NCBI RefSeq assembly: GCF_001619875.1
Contig: NZ_LRFC01000001.1
Location: forward strand, 744,001 to 808,000
Source of the DNA: Fictibacillus phosphorivorans
GTDB taxonomy: Bacteria > Bacillota > Bacilli > Bacillales > Fictibacillaceae
Length of the DNA: 64,000 nt
Reading direction: 5' to 3'
The notes beneath the pieces are model-generated. The model did no database searches. It worked only from the letters and a program-made list of their open reading frames with translations, and had not been told where the DNA came from. Position 1 is the stretch's first letter, and each line of letters begins with the position of its first letter. This document shows positions 1-9,101 of the stretch, piece by piece. Made by a program: the position numbers and the translations under genes.

Positions 1-2
1 AA

Positions 3-104
3 GAAGAAGCTGACGTCGTTTTAAAATGTGGTGTCGAGCTCGCACAAGGCTACTATTTCGGAAGACCTGTACCGACAGATCGTCTTGCAGCAGCGGCACA
101 CTGA
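3..104 (+). CDS. EAL-domain protein, C-terminal end (partial)
   Basis: The first 33 codons visible end in a stop at 102-104 and read as the tail of an EAL (c-di-GMP phosphodiesterase) domain, with the hallmark AQGYYFGRP segment near the domain end. The rest of the gene lies upstream of the window, so catalytic residues and any GGDEF or PAS partner domain cannot be judged. The motif matches the end of known EAL domains; whether it is active is unknown. A strong terminator follows directly. Confidence 0.75.
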   Translation, partial: EEADVVLKCGVELAQGYYFGRPVPTDRLAAAAH

Positions 105-110
105 AATTGT

Positions 111-144
111 AAAAACCTTATCAAAAAAAGATAAGGTTTTTTTT
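111..144 (+). terminator. Rho-independent terminator after the EAL gene
   Basis: An AAAACCTTATC / GATAAGGTTTT stem with an A-rich loop runs into a T tract seven bases after the EAL stop codon. Confidence 0.9.
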
Positions 145-245
145 GCTGAATATCTTGGAATTGTGGTCAACTTCTAGTAATCTATATGTAGAAGCTTTTG
201 TAATATAATTGTAAAATTAAAGGGAAAAATTCCAAAAGGAGCGGA

Positions 246-2339
246 ATGATGGTAACGAAAGCGGATCCGGAAAAAAAGAAGAAAAAAACACAAGTACCCT
301 TTCGTTTAAATGTCTTGTTTTTGGTCGTCTTTTTTCTATTCTCTATTCTTATTCTAAGGTTAGGTGTTCTTCAAATCGTGAATGGAGAGGAAAAACGAAT
401 AGAATCTGAAGCAGTTGAAGAAGTCATTGCAAGAAAAGAAGCACCTCGTGGAAAGCTGCTTGACGCGAACTTTCGTGAAGTTGTTGGAAACGAACCATTC
501 TTTTCTTTAACATATACGAAAACAGTTGATACAAAAGCAGAAGACACGATGCGGATCGCAAAATGGCTTGCTGAACGCCTTGGCGTAACGGAAGATCAAA
601 AAAAGAAAATTACCGTTCGCGACAAGAAAGACTATTTTATTGCACAACATGATGTAACGGAATTAATAGAAGAACGTCTTAGCAAGAAAGAAAAGAAGTT
701 GAGCGACAAGGAACAATATAAGGCTCTAGTTGATAAAATAACCGAAGAAGAAATCAATAGTCTCTCTGATGAAGACATCAAGATTTTAGCATATAAACGG
801 GCAATGGATACGGGGTATGCGTATTCTGCGCAACGTATTAAAACAAATTTAAACAATAGCGAAGTTTCCATAATCTCGGAGAATCTTGGAGACCTCCCAG
901 GGATTGATATCATGGCTGATTCAAAAAGAATCTACCCATTTGGTGAATCCTCCATTTTTGGGCAGGTAAAACAAATCCCTAAATCGAGAACTGACTATTT
1001 TATGAGTATGGGGTATGACAGAAGTGACCAAGTAGGGGTAAGTGGTCTTGAAGATCAATATGAACAAGTACTTAGAGGAACAAAAGAAAAATCTGTTTAT
1101 CTAACGAATCCTAAAACGGGGGCAACAATCGGTGAGCCTAAAACCATCCCTGGGCAGCGCGGAAAAGATATCGTACTGACACTAGACATGGAGCTTCAAT
1201 TCCACTTGGAAAAGATTTTAGAAGAAGAGATTTTAAAAGCAAAACCGCTCGGCGGAAATGATTTGCTTAAATCCGCATACATCGTAATGATGAATCCTAA
1301 AACAGGTGAGATCAAAGGGATTGCGGGGAAAACATACGAAGACGGAGAATTCCACAACGATTCATATGGTGCACTCTACAACTCTTATGAAATGGGCTCA
1401 ACCGTTAAAGGAGCAACTGTGCTTACGGGGCTTCAAAAAGGACTCGTTCATATGGGAGAATATATATATGATGCTCCATTTACTAAGAATGGAATGAACA
1501 AGTCTTCCTGGAAAAACATGGGCTCTATAAATGATTTAGATGCACTAAAGATGTCCTCAAACGTTTATATGTTTAACATTATGGATCGCATGATAGGTCC
1601 TGAACACTGGACACAAACCTACGCTGAAGCACGTTATTCATTCAGTCAGTTTGGTCTCGGTGTAAAAACGGGGATTGATTTTCCGAACGAGGCAACAGGT
1701 TATGAGGGGAAACCACCAGAAGGGGAGTCGGGTACTCTATATGACTTAGGTATCGGACAGTTCGATACGTATACGACAATGCAATTGGTACAGTATGTAT
1801 CAACGATTGCGAATGGCGGATACCGAGTGAAACCTCAATTGGTGCGTGAAATTCGTGAACCAGCTCCGAATAATGAGGCAAATGGAAAGTTGTTAAAACG
1901 TTTTGAACCAGAAATTCTAAACAAGCTTGATGTTGAAGAGAAATATATTGAACGCGTACAAAAAGGATTTTGGCAAGTTATGCATGCACCTGGAGGAACA
2001 GCAAAGAGTTATTTTGATGATCCTGAAAAGTACCACAATCCAGCAGGTAAAACAGGAACTGCCCAGCGTATTATAAGACATCCGCGTACTGGGAACCTTG
2101 TTGAAAAGCATAACCTAACACTTGTCGGATATGCACCATTTGAAAACCCTGAAATCGCATTCGCTGTTGTGGTTCCAGAAGGTACACCGCAAAACGGAAA
2201 TCAAAAAATCAACAAGTACATCGGACAGCGTGCGCTAGAAGCGTATTGGAATTTAAAAGAAAAATACGGTGAAAACGCAGCAGTAGTTAACGGTAACTTA
2301 GATAAAGATAAAGAGGAAACAGAGGACTCAGCACAATGA
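246..2339 (+). CDS. Class B penicillin-binding protein 2 (PbpA/PbpH-like transpeptidase)
   Basis: This is a D,D-transpeptidase that cross-links peptidoglycan, probably within the elongation machinery. A basic N-terminus is followed by one membrane segment (about residues 21-45), a PBP dimerisation region with a coiled, Lys/Glu-rich insertion (about 120-200), and a C-terminal transpeptidase domain. The three active-site motifs are present: S385-TV-K388, S437-S-N439 and K602-T-G604. At 697 aa it fits Bacillus PbpA/PbpH. AAAGGAG lies just upstream of tandem ATGs at 246 and 249; either may be used. It is a single-gene unit with its own terminator overlapping the stop codon. Which paralogue it is cannot be settled without the other PBP genes. 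Confidence 0.93.
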   Translation: MMVTKADPEKKKKKTQVPFRLNVLFLVVFFLFSILILRLGVLQIVNGEEKRIESEAVEEVIARKEAPRGKLLDANFREVVGNEPFFSLTYTKTVDTKAEDTMRIAKWLAERLGVTEDQKKKITVRDKKDYFIAQHDVTELIEERLSKKEKKLSDKEQYKALVDKITEEEINSLSDEDIKILAYKRAMDTGYAYSAQRIKTNLNNSEVSIISENLGDLPGIDIMADSKRIYPFGESSIFGQVKQIPKSRTDYFMSMGYDRSDQVGVSGLEDQYEQVLRGTKEKSVYLTNPKTGATIGEPKTIPGQRGKDIVLTLDMELQFHLEKILEEEILKAKPLGGNDLLKSAYIVMMNPKTGEIKGIAGKTYEDGEFHNDSYGALYNSYEMGSTVKGATVLTGLQKGLVHMGEYIYDAPFTKNGMNKSSWKNMGSINDLDALKMSSNVYMFNIMDRMIGPEHWTQTYAEARYSFSQFGLGVKTGIDFPNEATGYEGKPPEGESGTLYDLGIGQFDTYTTMQLVQYVSTIANGGYRVKPQLVREIREPAPNNEANGKLLKRFEPEILNKLDVEEKYIERVQKGFWQVMHAPGGTAKSYFDDPEKYHNPAGKTGTAQRIIRHPRTGNLVEKHNLTLVGYAPFENPEIAFAVVVPEGTPQNGNQKINKYIGQRALEAYWNLKEKYGENAAVVNGNLDKDKEETEDSAQ

Positions 2340-2354
2340 TGCTGAGTCTTTTTC
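2325..2354 (+). terminator. Terminator overlapping the PBP2 stop codon
   Basis: GACTCAGCA / TGCTGAGTC stem with a six-base loop that contains the TGA stop, followed by TTTTTC. Confidence 0.9.
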
Positions 2355-2478
2355 TTGTCGAAACAAATTGTTGTTTTCTAAGATTGTTTTTTGTTGAAAA
2401 ATTCAGGGTTTATATGCGTTTCTAAGATATTGTTGTTTTAGATATATTTTCTTTAATGCTCTGCTTCTTTGAAAAGTT

Positions 2479-2605
2479 AATTGGAGCGCAAGGGCGAGAC
2501 TCTCGGCTAGGACAGGCGGGCAGGTAAGACACTTAAAAGTGAAACGTTAAGAATGTGGCTCACCGGCTGCCCCGCGGAAATCGAGCACCTGCAGCGGAAA
2601 TCAAC
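2479..2605 (+). repeat. Dispersed Bacillaceae-type repeat, copy A
   Basis: About 127 bp, closely similar to the copy at 62114-62246 (same orientation) and to the reverse complement of the copy at 23766-24018. Shared blocks include GACTCTCGGCTAGGACAGGC, GACACTTAA-AGTGAAACGTT and GCCCCGCGGAAA. It lies in the gap between the PBP2 gene and the YjcZ peptide and holds no coding sequence. Confidence 0.85.
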
Positions 2606-2633
2606 TGCGTTCAATATCAATATGAATTATCCA

Positions 2634-2660
2634 ATAGAAAAAACCGGCCGAAGCCGGTTT
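2634..2660 (-). terminator. Terminator of the YjcZ-family gene
   Basis: Read on the minus strand: AAACCGGC-TTCG-GCCGGTTT followed by TTTC, a UUCG-type tetraloop hairpin downstream of the 28-aa gene. Confidence 0.85.
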
Positions 2661-2681
2661 TATCCTTCAAGCTATTCATTA

Positions 2682-2768
2682 TTAGCAGAAGCAAGCTGCC
2701 CCAACAATAATCAATAGAATAAATAACACTACTACCAATGCAAAAGAATTGCCATAAGAATAACCCAT
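2682..2768 (-). CDS. YjcZ-family sporulation peptide (28 aa)
   Basis: A 28-residue hydrophobic peptide starts MGYSYGNSFALVVVLFILL and ends IIVGAACFC. The MGYSYG-type glycine/tyrosine N-terminus followed by one transmembrane helix ending in a Gly-Ala-Cys segment is the YjcZ/YhfO-like sporulation peptide family of Bacillus. A ribosome binding site (AAAGGAGG) lies eight to nine bases upstream. It is a monocistronic unit between a repeat element and the divergently read CopC gene. The family is mostly made during sporulation; no function is established. Confidence 0.85.
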   Translation of the reverse strand: MGYSYGNSFALVVVLFILLIIVGAACFC

Positions 2769-2989
2769 CGATTTTTCCTCCTTTAATTCTTGCAATTGTT
2801 CATTCCATATATCCTATGCCTGTTTTCCTTTTCGAAGTGGGCATGAGCCTAGATTCCAGTAAAATAGGCGTTAAATGTATGTTTGACCACAAAAGTGTCA
2901 AGTCTTTGTAAAGACTGTATACTTGTGAAGTCCACCTTTTCTTTGTTTTAATAAAGAGAGAAAGAAAATATGGAACAGGGAGTCAAGTT

Positions 2990-3526
2990 ATGAAAAAAAT
3001 ACTCTTATCCTTTATTTTAGTGCTTATGATGGGTATACAACTGCCTTTATCGGCGTTTGCTCATTCTGAACTTGAATCATCCACACCTGCTGAGGGAGAG
3101 AAAGTTACAACAGACCTTGAAGCAGTCGTACTAACCTTTTCAACAAAGATTGAATCGTTAAGTACGATGACGCTAAAAAACGGTGATAAAGAAATACCTC
3201 TGCAAATAAGTATTGAAGATGACCAAATGACTGGCGCAATCAGTAATCCGTTGGAGAATGGGAATTATACAGTAGCGTACAAAATTATTGGTGCTGACAG
3301 CCATGTGATTGAAGGGGACTATACGTTCTCTGTAGATCGCCCTGAACAAGAACAAGCAAAAGAAGATAATCCAGAAGACAGGCAAGACGATAATGCTGAG
3401 CAAGCATTGCCAGATACGGAGAAAAAAGAACAGGCTAAAAATCCAAGTTATTTTGCACCACTTACGATTGGCTTAGTGATTGTAATTGCCATCGTATCGT
3501 TCTTTGCATTTAGAAGAAAACGTTAA
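2990..3526 (+). CDS. CopC-domain membrane-anchored protein
   Basis: An extracytoplasmic CopC-like (copper resistance) protein of 178 aa. Residues 1-24 form a signal peptide ending near AFA-H, so His25 would be the mature N-terminus, which serves as a copper ligand in CopC proteins. The Ig-like CopC domain covers about 25-115, with the second conserved His in the GADSHVIEG segment. A charged Glu/Asp/Gln linker (about 116-150) leads to a C-terminal transmembrane helix and basic tail. It resembles the CopC part of YcnJ-type proteins without the CopD membrane domain. Copper binding is inferred from the family. Confidence 0.88.
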   Translation: MKKILLSFILVLMMGIQLPLSAFAHSELESSTPAEGEKVTTDLEAVVLTFSTKIESLSTMTLKNGDKEIPLQISIEDDQMTGAISNPLENGNYTVAYKIIGADSHVIEGDYTFSVDRPEQEQAKEDNPEDRQDDNAEQALPDTEKKEQAKNPSYFAPLTIGLVIVIAIVSFFAFRRKR

Positions 3527-3532
3527 TGTGAG

Positions 3533-3561
3533 AAGTCTCGAATATTTCGAGACTTTTTTTA
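3533..3561 (+). terminator. Terminator after the CopC-like gene
   Basis: AAGTCTCGAA-TAT-TTCGAGACTT followed by a T tract. Confidence 0.9.
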
Positions 3562-3777
3562 GTACGATAGGAGAGAGTAACTTGTTTAACTAAGTTGATA
3601 TTTTATTTTGTGTTTTATAAATAAAATGAGCAAAAATATAGTTTTTTCCAACAATTCTGTTATATGATGTATATTGTGTTTAATTTTGGCTCTTTTCGTA
3701 AATGTTGTTGCTCTCTTTTACAGCAACAAGGTATGCGAAAACAGCTTTTGTTATTTAATAGGGGGAGGGAGATTGGT

Positions 3778-5541
3778 CTGGATACATTTAAGAGATTAAA
3801 AGACTTTTATTGGCCGTATAAAAAGTTTTTTTATTGGTCGATTATCACGTTGTTTCTTGTATCGGGAATTACGGTTGTTTATCCGATGGTTCTGCAATTT
3901 ACCATCGATGAAATCATTATTAAAGGGGAATATTCACTCGTCCCTTATGTAGCAATTGGTTTTATCGTACTGATGGCCATTAAAGGTGCTGCTACATATA
4001 GTCATCAATTTTATGGAGATCTGTTTGGCATCAGTTCCGTCTACCAGCTTAGGGAATCGCTATACGAAAAACTGCAGTTTCTGCCATTTGATTATTATGA
4101 TAATGCAAAGACAGGTGACCTCATGTCCCGTTTAACGGCAGATGTGGAAGGTTTCCGTTTCTTTCTATCGTTTGGATTTTCTCAACTTATCAACTTTGTA
4201 TTAATCATTGGCTTCAGTCTTTCTGTTATGTTCTTCTATTCCATTCCTTTGGCTATCATAACACTCTGTATGATGCCTTTCCTCGCAATCGTCGTTTACA
4301 AGTTTGATAAAGAAGTTCATCCCGCTTTTAGAGGAATTCGAAAATCCATGGCTAACCTTAACACGAAGGTGCAGGAAAACATTAGCGGTATAAACACAGT
4401 AAAATCACTGTCTCGTGAAGATTTTGAGATTGATAAATTTGATCGTTCAAATGAAGATTATAAATCTCAATTCCTAACAACCTCACACATATGGGCAAGG
4501 TACTTTCCAATCATGGAATTGATCGGAAATCTTTCTGTCGTGCTGCTGCTTGCTTATGGAGGTTATCTTGTTATTCAAGGGAATCTGACCGCAGGAGAGC
4601 TCGTAGCTTTCTTTAGTCTTGTTTGGTACATCATGGGACCTATCATGAATTTAGGGTTTATCATCAATACTTTTTCTCAATCCAAAGCTTCAGGAGAACG
4701 TTTGTTAGAGCTCTTAGACGAACCTCTTGAGATGGAAGGGGAAGACCGTGAGCTTGAAATGATTCGTTTTGATGGAGAAGTAGTCTTTGAAGACGTTACG
4801 CATCGTTATAAGAATGAGAAAAAAGATGCTCTTAAACACGTAACGTTTACAGCCAAGCCTGGTCAGACGATCGGACTGATCGGGGCAACTGGCTCAGGAA
4901 AAACTTCCATTACACAGCTTCTTTCAAGATTCTATCAGCCACAGGAAGGCTCCATTCTGATCGATGGAAAACCGCTTGAAATGTACTCACTAAGAACGAT
5001 CCGAAAGAACATTGGCACCGTGCTGCAAGAGTCTTTTCTCTTTTCTTCGACGATCAAGGACAATATTTCATACGGTAATCCCGATGCGGAGATGGATGAC
5101 ATTATTGATGCCGCAAAGCGCGCACAAGCACATGACTTTATCATGGAGCTGCCAGACGGTTACGATACGGTGCTAGGAGAAAGAGGGCTTGGACTTTCTG
5201 GAGGACAAAAGCAGAGAATTTCCATTGCAAGAGCTATATTGATCGACCCGACCATCTTAATTCTGGACGACGCGACAAGTGCAGTTGATATGGAAACAGA
5301 ATTCAGAATACAGAAAGCATTAAAAGAAGTGATGAGCGACCGGACGACATTTATTATCGCACATCGAATTTCCTCACTAAAACATGCGGATGAGATCCTT
5401 GTGCTTCATGAAGGAGAAGTCATTGAACGAGGAACACATGATGAGCTTATAAATAATGAATCAGGAGCGTATCGCAGAATTTACAACATTCAATATCAAG
5501 ATAAAGACAAAGTGTTTCACATGAACGGCAGGGGGGTGTAA
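3778..5541 (+). CDS. Heterodimeric ABC exporter, subunit with degenerate Walker B
   Basis: An ABC exporter half-transporter with six membrane helices (about residues 10-300) and a C-terminal ATPase. From the CTG start: Walker A GATGSGKT at 369-376, intact signature LSGGQ at 473-477, and Walker B ILILDD with Asp498 where the catalytic Glu should be. An upstream in-frame ATG at 3664 exists, but the strong GGGGGAGGGAG at 3761-3771 points to CTG 3778, giving 587 aa beginning with a typical helix-1 leader. Its stop overlaps the next gene's ATG by one base. Together they resemble Bacillus YknUV/YfiBC/BmrCD-type drug or lipid exporters; the substrate is unknown. Confidence 0.9.
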   Translation: MDTFKRLKDFYWPYKKFFYWSIITLFLVSGITVVYPMVLQFTIDEIIIKGEYSLVPYVAIGFIVLMAIKGAATYSHQFYGDLFGISSVYQLRESLYEKLQFLPFDYYDNAKTGDLMSRLTADVEGFRFFLSFGFSQLINFVLIIGFSLSVMFFYSIPLAIITLCMMPFLAIVVYKFDKEVHPAFRGIRKSMANLNTKVQENISGINTVKSLSREDFEIDKFDRSNEDYKSQFLTTSHIWARYFPIMELIGNLSVVLLLAYGGYLVIQGNLTAGELVAFFSLVWYIMGPIMNLGFIINTFSQSKASGERLLELLDEPLEMEGEDRELEMIRFDGEVVFEDVTHRYKNEKKDALKHVTFTAKPGQTIGLIGATGSGKTSITQLLSRFYQPQEGSILIDGKPLEMYSLRTIRKNIGTVLQESFLFSSTIKDNISYGNPDAEMDDIIDAAKRAQAHDFIMELPDGYDTVLGERGLGLSGGQKQRISIARAILIDPTILILDDATSAVDMETEFRIQKALKEVMSDRTTFIIAHRISSLKHADEILVLHEGEVIERGTHDELINNESGAYRRIYNIQYQDKDKVFHMNGRGV

Positions 5542-7352
5542 TGGTGAAAGAAACAAATAAAAAAACGCGATTTCGTTATTCATCTGAACAAGTCATCGAC
5601 AAGCCGTTTAACTGGGGTCAGATCATTCGTTTGTTCGGATATATGAAGCCATACAGCAAGAGCTTATTGCCGAAAGCAATTTTAGCTATGATCGTTTCAA
5701 CTGCTGTTCGACTTGTCGTGCCTGTGTTCATCGGGGTTCTGACATTTGATCATGCGATTAAAAACAAAGATACAAATCTGCTAATCACATTAATTTTCGC
5801 GATTGCAGGTCTTTATCTGCTGTCTTGGGGAGCTAACACACTTCGCATAAAATGGATGAACTATCTAGGACAATATGTGATTTATGACATCCGGAAGCAT
5901 CTGTTTAAACATATACAACGTTTGTCACACCGTTTTTTTGATCAGCGTTCTGCAGGGTCCATCCTTGTACGGATCATTAATGACGTAAATTCACTGCAAG
6001 ACTTGTTCACAAATGGGGTAATCAATGTCCTCATGGATATCATCTTGCTGTTTGGTATTATCGTGATCATGTTTGTTTATAGTCCAGAACTCACTTTGGC
6101 GATCATGGTCATCCTTCCTTTGATGTTCTTTATTTCAACAAGCCTTAGAAAAAAAATCAGACGATCATGGCAGGTAGTTCGAATTAAGCAAGCCAAGCTG
6201 AATTCGCATCTAAACGAAAGTATCCAAGGCATTCGGGTTACGAAATCTTATACGCAAGAAAAAGAGAACATGAACTTTTTTAACGGAGTAAACAACGAAA
6301 CATATGACAGCTGGAAGACGGCTACACAGCAAAATGCGTTATTCCGTCCATTCGTTGAGATGTCGAACGCGATCGGGACAGCTATTCTGCTTTGGTTTGG
6401 CTCTTACTTGATTCAAGGGGAAGCGTTGGAAATTGGGGTGTTTGTTACATTTGCCTTTTACCTTGGCATGTTTTGGGAGCCGATCTCAAGGCTTGGCCAA
6501 GTGTACAATCAGCTATTGGTTGGTATGGCATCTTCGGAAAGAATTTTTGAGTTTTTAGATGAGAAGCCGAATGTGCATGAAAAAGATAATGCGTATACCT
6601 TCTCGCAGATTAAAGGAAATATTGAATTTAAAAATGTTGAGTTTGCGTATAACGCCGACCGAAAAGCGTTAAAGGGAATCGATCTTTCCATAAAAGCTGG
6701 TCAGACTGTAGCACTTGTAGGTCATACTGGATCAGGGAAGACGACGATCGCAAACTTAGTCAGCCGTTTTTATGATCCGACTGCTGGTGAGGTCTTGATC
6801 GATGGCAAAAATTTAAAAGACGTACAATTAGCAAGCTTGCGAGAAAAAGTGAGTGTAGTTCTTCAAGACACGTTCATCTTTTCTGGAACGATCAAAGATA
6901 ACATTCGTTTTGGAAGACCAGATGCTTCAGATGAAGAAGTAAAAAGTGCTGCAAGAGCGGTTGGTGCTCATGCTTTTATTGAGAGGCTATCAAATGGATA
7001 TGAAACAGAAGTAGAAGAAAGAGGGAACGTTTTATCCGTCGGAGAAAGACAGCTCCTTTCTTTTGCAAGAGCCCTCCTCGCTGATCCAGATATTTTGATT
7101 CTGGACGAAGCGACAGCAAGCATCGATACGGAGTCAGAACAAAAGATACAAAAAGCATTGAAGACTTTGTTAAAGGACAGAACCGCAATTATCATTGCCC
7201 ACAGACTTTCTACCATAAGGGAAGCTGACAATATTGTTGTTCTTGACCATGGAGAAATTATGGAACAAGGCAGTCACGCTGAGCTTATGAATGCTGAAGG
7301 AATCTATTATCACCTTGTCGTTTCTCAATTTAAAATGCTTGATGCCATATAA
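5541..7352 (+). CDS. Heterodimeric ABC exporter, subunit with degenerate signature
   Basis: Partner half-transporter of 603 aa: a cytoplasmic N-terminal extension, six membrane helices (about 40-330) and an ATPase with Walker A GHTGSGKT (394-401) and intact Walker B LDE (Glu523), but signature LSVGE (498-502) instead of LSGGQ. This mirrors the upstream subunit, so the pair should form one competent and one degenerate ATP site, as in TM287/288-type exporters. The genes are translationally coupled (TAATG). Substrate specificity cannot be read from sequence. A bidirectional terminator closes the operon. Confidence 0.92.
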   Translation: MVKETNKKTRFRYSSEQVIDKPFNWGQIIRLFGYMKPYSKSLLPKAILAMIVSTAVRLVVPVFIGVLTFDHAIKNKDTNLLITLIFAIAGLYLLSWGANTLRIKWMNYLGQYVIYDIRKHLFKHIQRLSHRFFDQRSAGSILVRIINDVNSLQDLFTNGVINVLMDIILLFGIIVIMFVYSPELTLAIMVILPLMFFISTSLRKKIRRSWQVVRIKQAKLNSHLNESIQGIRVTKSYTQEKENMNFFNGVNNETYDSWKTATQQNALFRPFVEMSNAIGTAILLWFGSYLIQGEALEIGVFVTFAFYLGMFWEPISRLGQVYNQLLVGMASSERIFEFLDEKPNVHEKDNAYTFSQIKGNIEFKNVEFAYNADRKALKGIDLSIKAGQTVALVGHTGSGKTTIANLVSRFYDPTAGEVLIDGKNLKDVQLASLREKVSVVLQDTFIFSGTIKDNIRFGRPDASDEEVKSAARAVGAHAFIERLSNGYETEVEERGNVLSVGERQLLSFARALLADPDILILDEATASIDTESEQKIQKALKTLLKDRTAIIIAHRLSTIREADNIVVLDHGEIMEQGSHAELMNAEGIYYHLVVSQFKMLDAI

Positions 7353-7354
7353 AA

Positions 7355-7383
7355 AAACGCCGGGGAAATTCCTCGGCGTTTTT
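7355..7383. terminator. Bidirectional terminator between the ABC exporter and znuA
   Basis: AAACGCCGGGG / CCTCGGCGTTT stem with A and T tracts on both sides; it can serve both convergent units. Confidence 0.85.
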
Positions 7384-7385
7384 GC

Positions 7386-8354
7386 TTATTGTAAGGCTTT
7401 TGAAAGCGTATTGATGTTATCCTTCATAATCGAAAGGTAATCACGGTTATTTTGAATATCTGTTTTCGTTCTTGTTTCTAAATTGTGAAGTGTCAGTGTT
7501 TGGGCGCCTACTTCTTTCTTGATCATAGCGGCTACCTTATTATTCACATTCTCTTCAAATAGTATATAATTCGTTTTTTCTTTTTTTGCGTTTTCAATAA
7601 TGGTTTGGATCTGCTGCTGGCTAGGTTCGTGTGAAGGAGAAAGTCCGCTGATCGCAATTTGTTCTAAGCCGTAACGCTCAGCCCAATATCCGTAAGCTGC
7701 ATGAGACACGATGAACGAATCTTTCGGAGCATTTTCGACACTAGCTTTAAAAGAAGAGTCCAGCTCTTTTAAATCAGCAATGAGTGCTTCATGATTTTTT
7801 TTGAACGTCTCTTTCGATTCAGGTTTTAATTTAACCAGCCCATTATAAATATTATCGGCCATATGTTGAGCTAAAACCGGATCTAGCCAAATGTGCGGGT
7901 CTAGGGACCCATGTTCATGATGAGATTCTTCTTCATGACCATTTTCCTCAGCTTCGTGTTCCTCATGTTCTGCATGTTCTTCGTGTTCTGCCGAGTCATG
8001 ATACGTAATACCTTTTGCACCATCAATGATCGGCATGTCTTCTTCTTTTAAAGTATCTGCAACAGAAGAGGAGAATTCGTCTGATTCGAGTTTGTTATAA
8101 ACAAATGCATCTCCTTCTGTAATCTCCACCATCTTTTTTGTAGAAGGTTCATACGTGTGTGCGTCAGCACCAGGAGGTATAATAGAAGATACTTCCACAT
8201 GCTTGCCGCCAATTCTTTCTGTAAAATATTCTAATGGATACATAGTCGTATATATCTTCAGTGTACCTTCTTTTTTATCAGATGCGTTGTTGTTTCCGCA
8301 TGCTGATGATATGAGTAATAATATAATAGCGCTTAGTAAGCCAAGTTTTCGCAT
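7386..8354 (-). CDS. znuA: Zinc ABC transporter substrate-binding lipoprotein (ZnuA/AdcA type)
   Basis: A cluster A-I metal-binding receptor for zinc. The lipoprotein signal ends in a lipobox at LLISSAC. The mature protein has the PPGADAHTYEP motif holding the first ligand His, a His/Glu-rich loop (about residues 120-150) typical of zinc receptors, and a conserved SHAAYGYWA segment with the next His. The start at 8354 (MRKLGLL) is preceded by AAGGAG at ten bases; a longer in-frame start at 8378 has no such site. A Zur-like box lies 41 bp upstream. The permease and ATPase genes are not adjacent, so they must be elsewhere. Confidence 0.92.
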   Translation of the reverse strand: MRKLGLLSAIILLLISSACGNNNASDKKEGTLKIYTTMYPLEYFTERIGGKHVEVSSIIPPGADAHTYEPSTKKMVEITEGDAFVYNKLESDEFSSSVADTLKEEDMPIIDGAKGITYHDSAEHEEHAEHEEHEAEENGHEEESHHEHGSLDPHIWLDPVLAQHMADNIYNGLVKLKPESKETFKKNHEALIADLKELDSSFKASVENAPKDSFIVSHAAYGYWAERYGLEQIAISGLSPSHEPSQQQIQTIIENAKKEKTNYILFEENVNNKVAAMIKKEVGAQTLTLHNLETRTKTDIQNNRDYLSIMKDNINTLSKALQ

Positions 8355-8394
8355 ATTTTGATGTCTCCTTTCCAACAATCCTTACTCATTATAA

Positions 8395-8409
8395 ACGGAA
8401 TGATTACGA
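8395..8409 (-). promoter_or_regulatory. Zur-like operator upstream of znuA
   Basis: ACGGAAT-G-ATTACGA matches the 7-1-7 Zur inverted repeat TCGTAAT-N-ATTACGA, with a perfect right half and two mismatches in the left half. Its position before a zinc receptor supports zinc-dependent repression; this is inference. Confidence 0.75.
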
Positions 8410-8600
8410 TTTGTAAAATATTTTTTATTATGATGGTTTACTTTCTAATTTTAACTGTTGTTTTTTCTGTAAGTAGCGAGCAAAAAGGAGGCGCAGGTCA
8501 ACTGCCTTTTTAGACAACAATATTTTTGCACCACTATCAAAATAACGGGGTCTGGGAAATATAATGTATAGTGTTAAATAAAGCAGACATATGTTCTTTT

Positions 8601-8609
8601 TGTTATAAT
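8601..8609 (+). promoter_or_regulatory. Extended -10 promoter of the CBS gene
   Basis: TGTTATAAT is a perfect extended -10 (TGnTATAAT) about 70 bp before the CBS start. No good -35 is visible 17 bp upstream. Confidence 0.55.
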
Positions 8610-8678
8610 AGAGAAGGTGTTTATTAAAGCGTTTTAAATAAGCGTGAATCATGCTTAAAAAGGAGAGCGCGTACTAAC

Positions 8679-9101
8679 ATGAATATTGCTTTTTATTTGT
8701 TGCCTAAAGATGAAGTGAAGTACTTGAACCCTGAAGCAACGATGAGGCAGGCACTTGAAAAGTTATCTTATCACAAGTATACTTCTGTGCCTCTCGTATC
8801 TGAAGAAGGCCGCTACATAGGAACGTTAACAGAAGGCGATCTATTATGGAAACTAAGGGAAGCCTTTGACAAAGGGTATGATGAAGTATTGAAAACCAAG
8901 CTGTCAGATGTTCCGCAGCGAATCAATAATATTTCTGTTTCCATCAATTCAAATATGGAAGACCTTATTACTTTGTCTACGGATCAAAACTTTATACCCG
9001 TTACAGACGATGACGGCCATTTTATTGGAATTATAAGAAGACGGGACATTATCAAGTATTGTGCAAATTTAATTTGGAACAAAGAGGTTACAAAAGATTA
9101 A
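8679..9101 (+). CDS. CBS-domain pair protein
   Basis: A 140-aa cytosolic protein made almost only of two CBS motifs (about residues 12-65 and 78-135), each with the characteristic G-x-hydrophobic-T/R-x-x-D ending (GTLTEGDLL and GIIRRRDII). Stand-alone CBS pairs bind adenine nucleotides and act as energy or second-messenger sensors on a partner protein. No partner is fused or adjacent. The ligand cannot be predicted. AAAGGAGAG precedes the ATG. It is transcribed alone and ends in a hairpin overlapping the stop. Confidence 0.88.
   Translation: MNIAFYLLPKDEVKYLNPEATMRQALEKLSYHKYTSVPLVSEEGRYIGTLTEGDLLWKLREAFDKGYDEVLKTKLSDVPQRINNISVSINSNMEDLITLSTDQNFIPVTDDDGHFIGIIRRRDIIKYCANLIWNKEVTKD

Noticed and set aside
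8428-8652. A 74-codon minus-strand open frame in the znuA-CBS gap
   Set aside because: No ribosome site and no recognisable protein; it overlaps the promoter of the CBS gene and the sequence looks non-coding.
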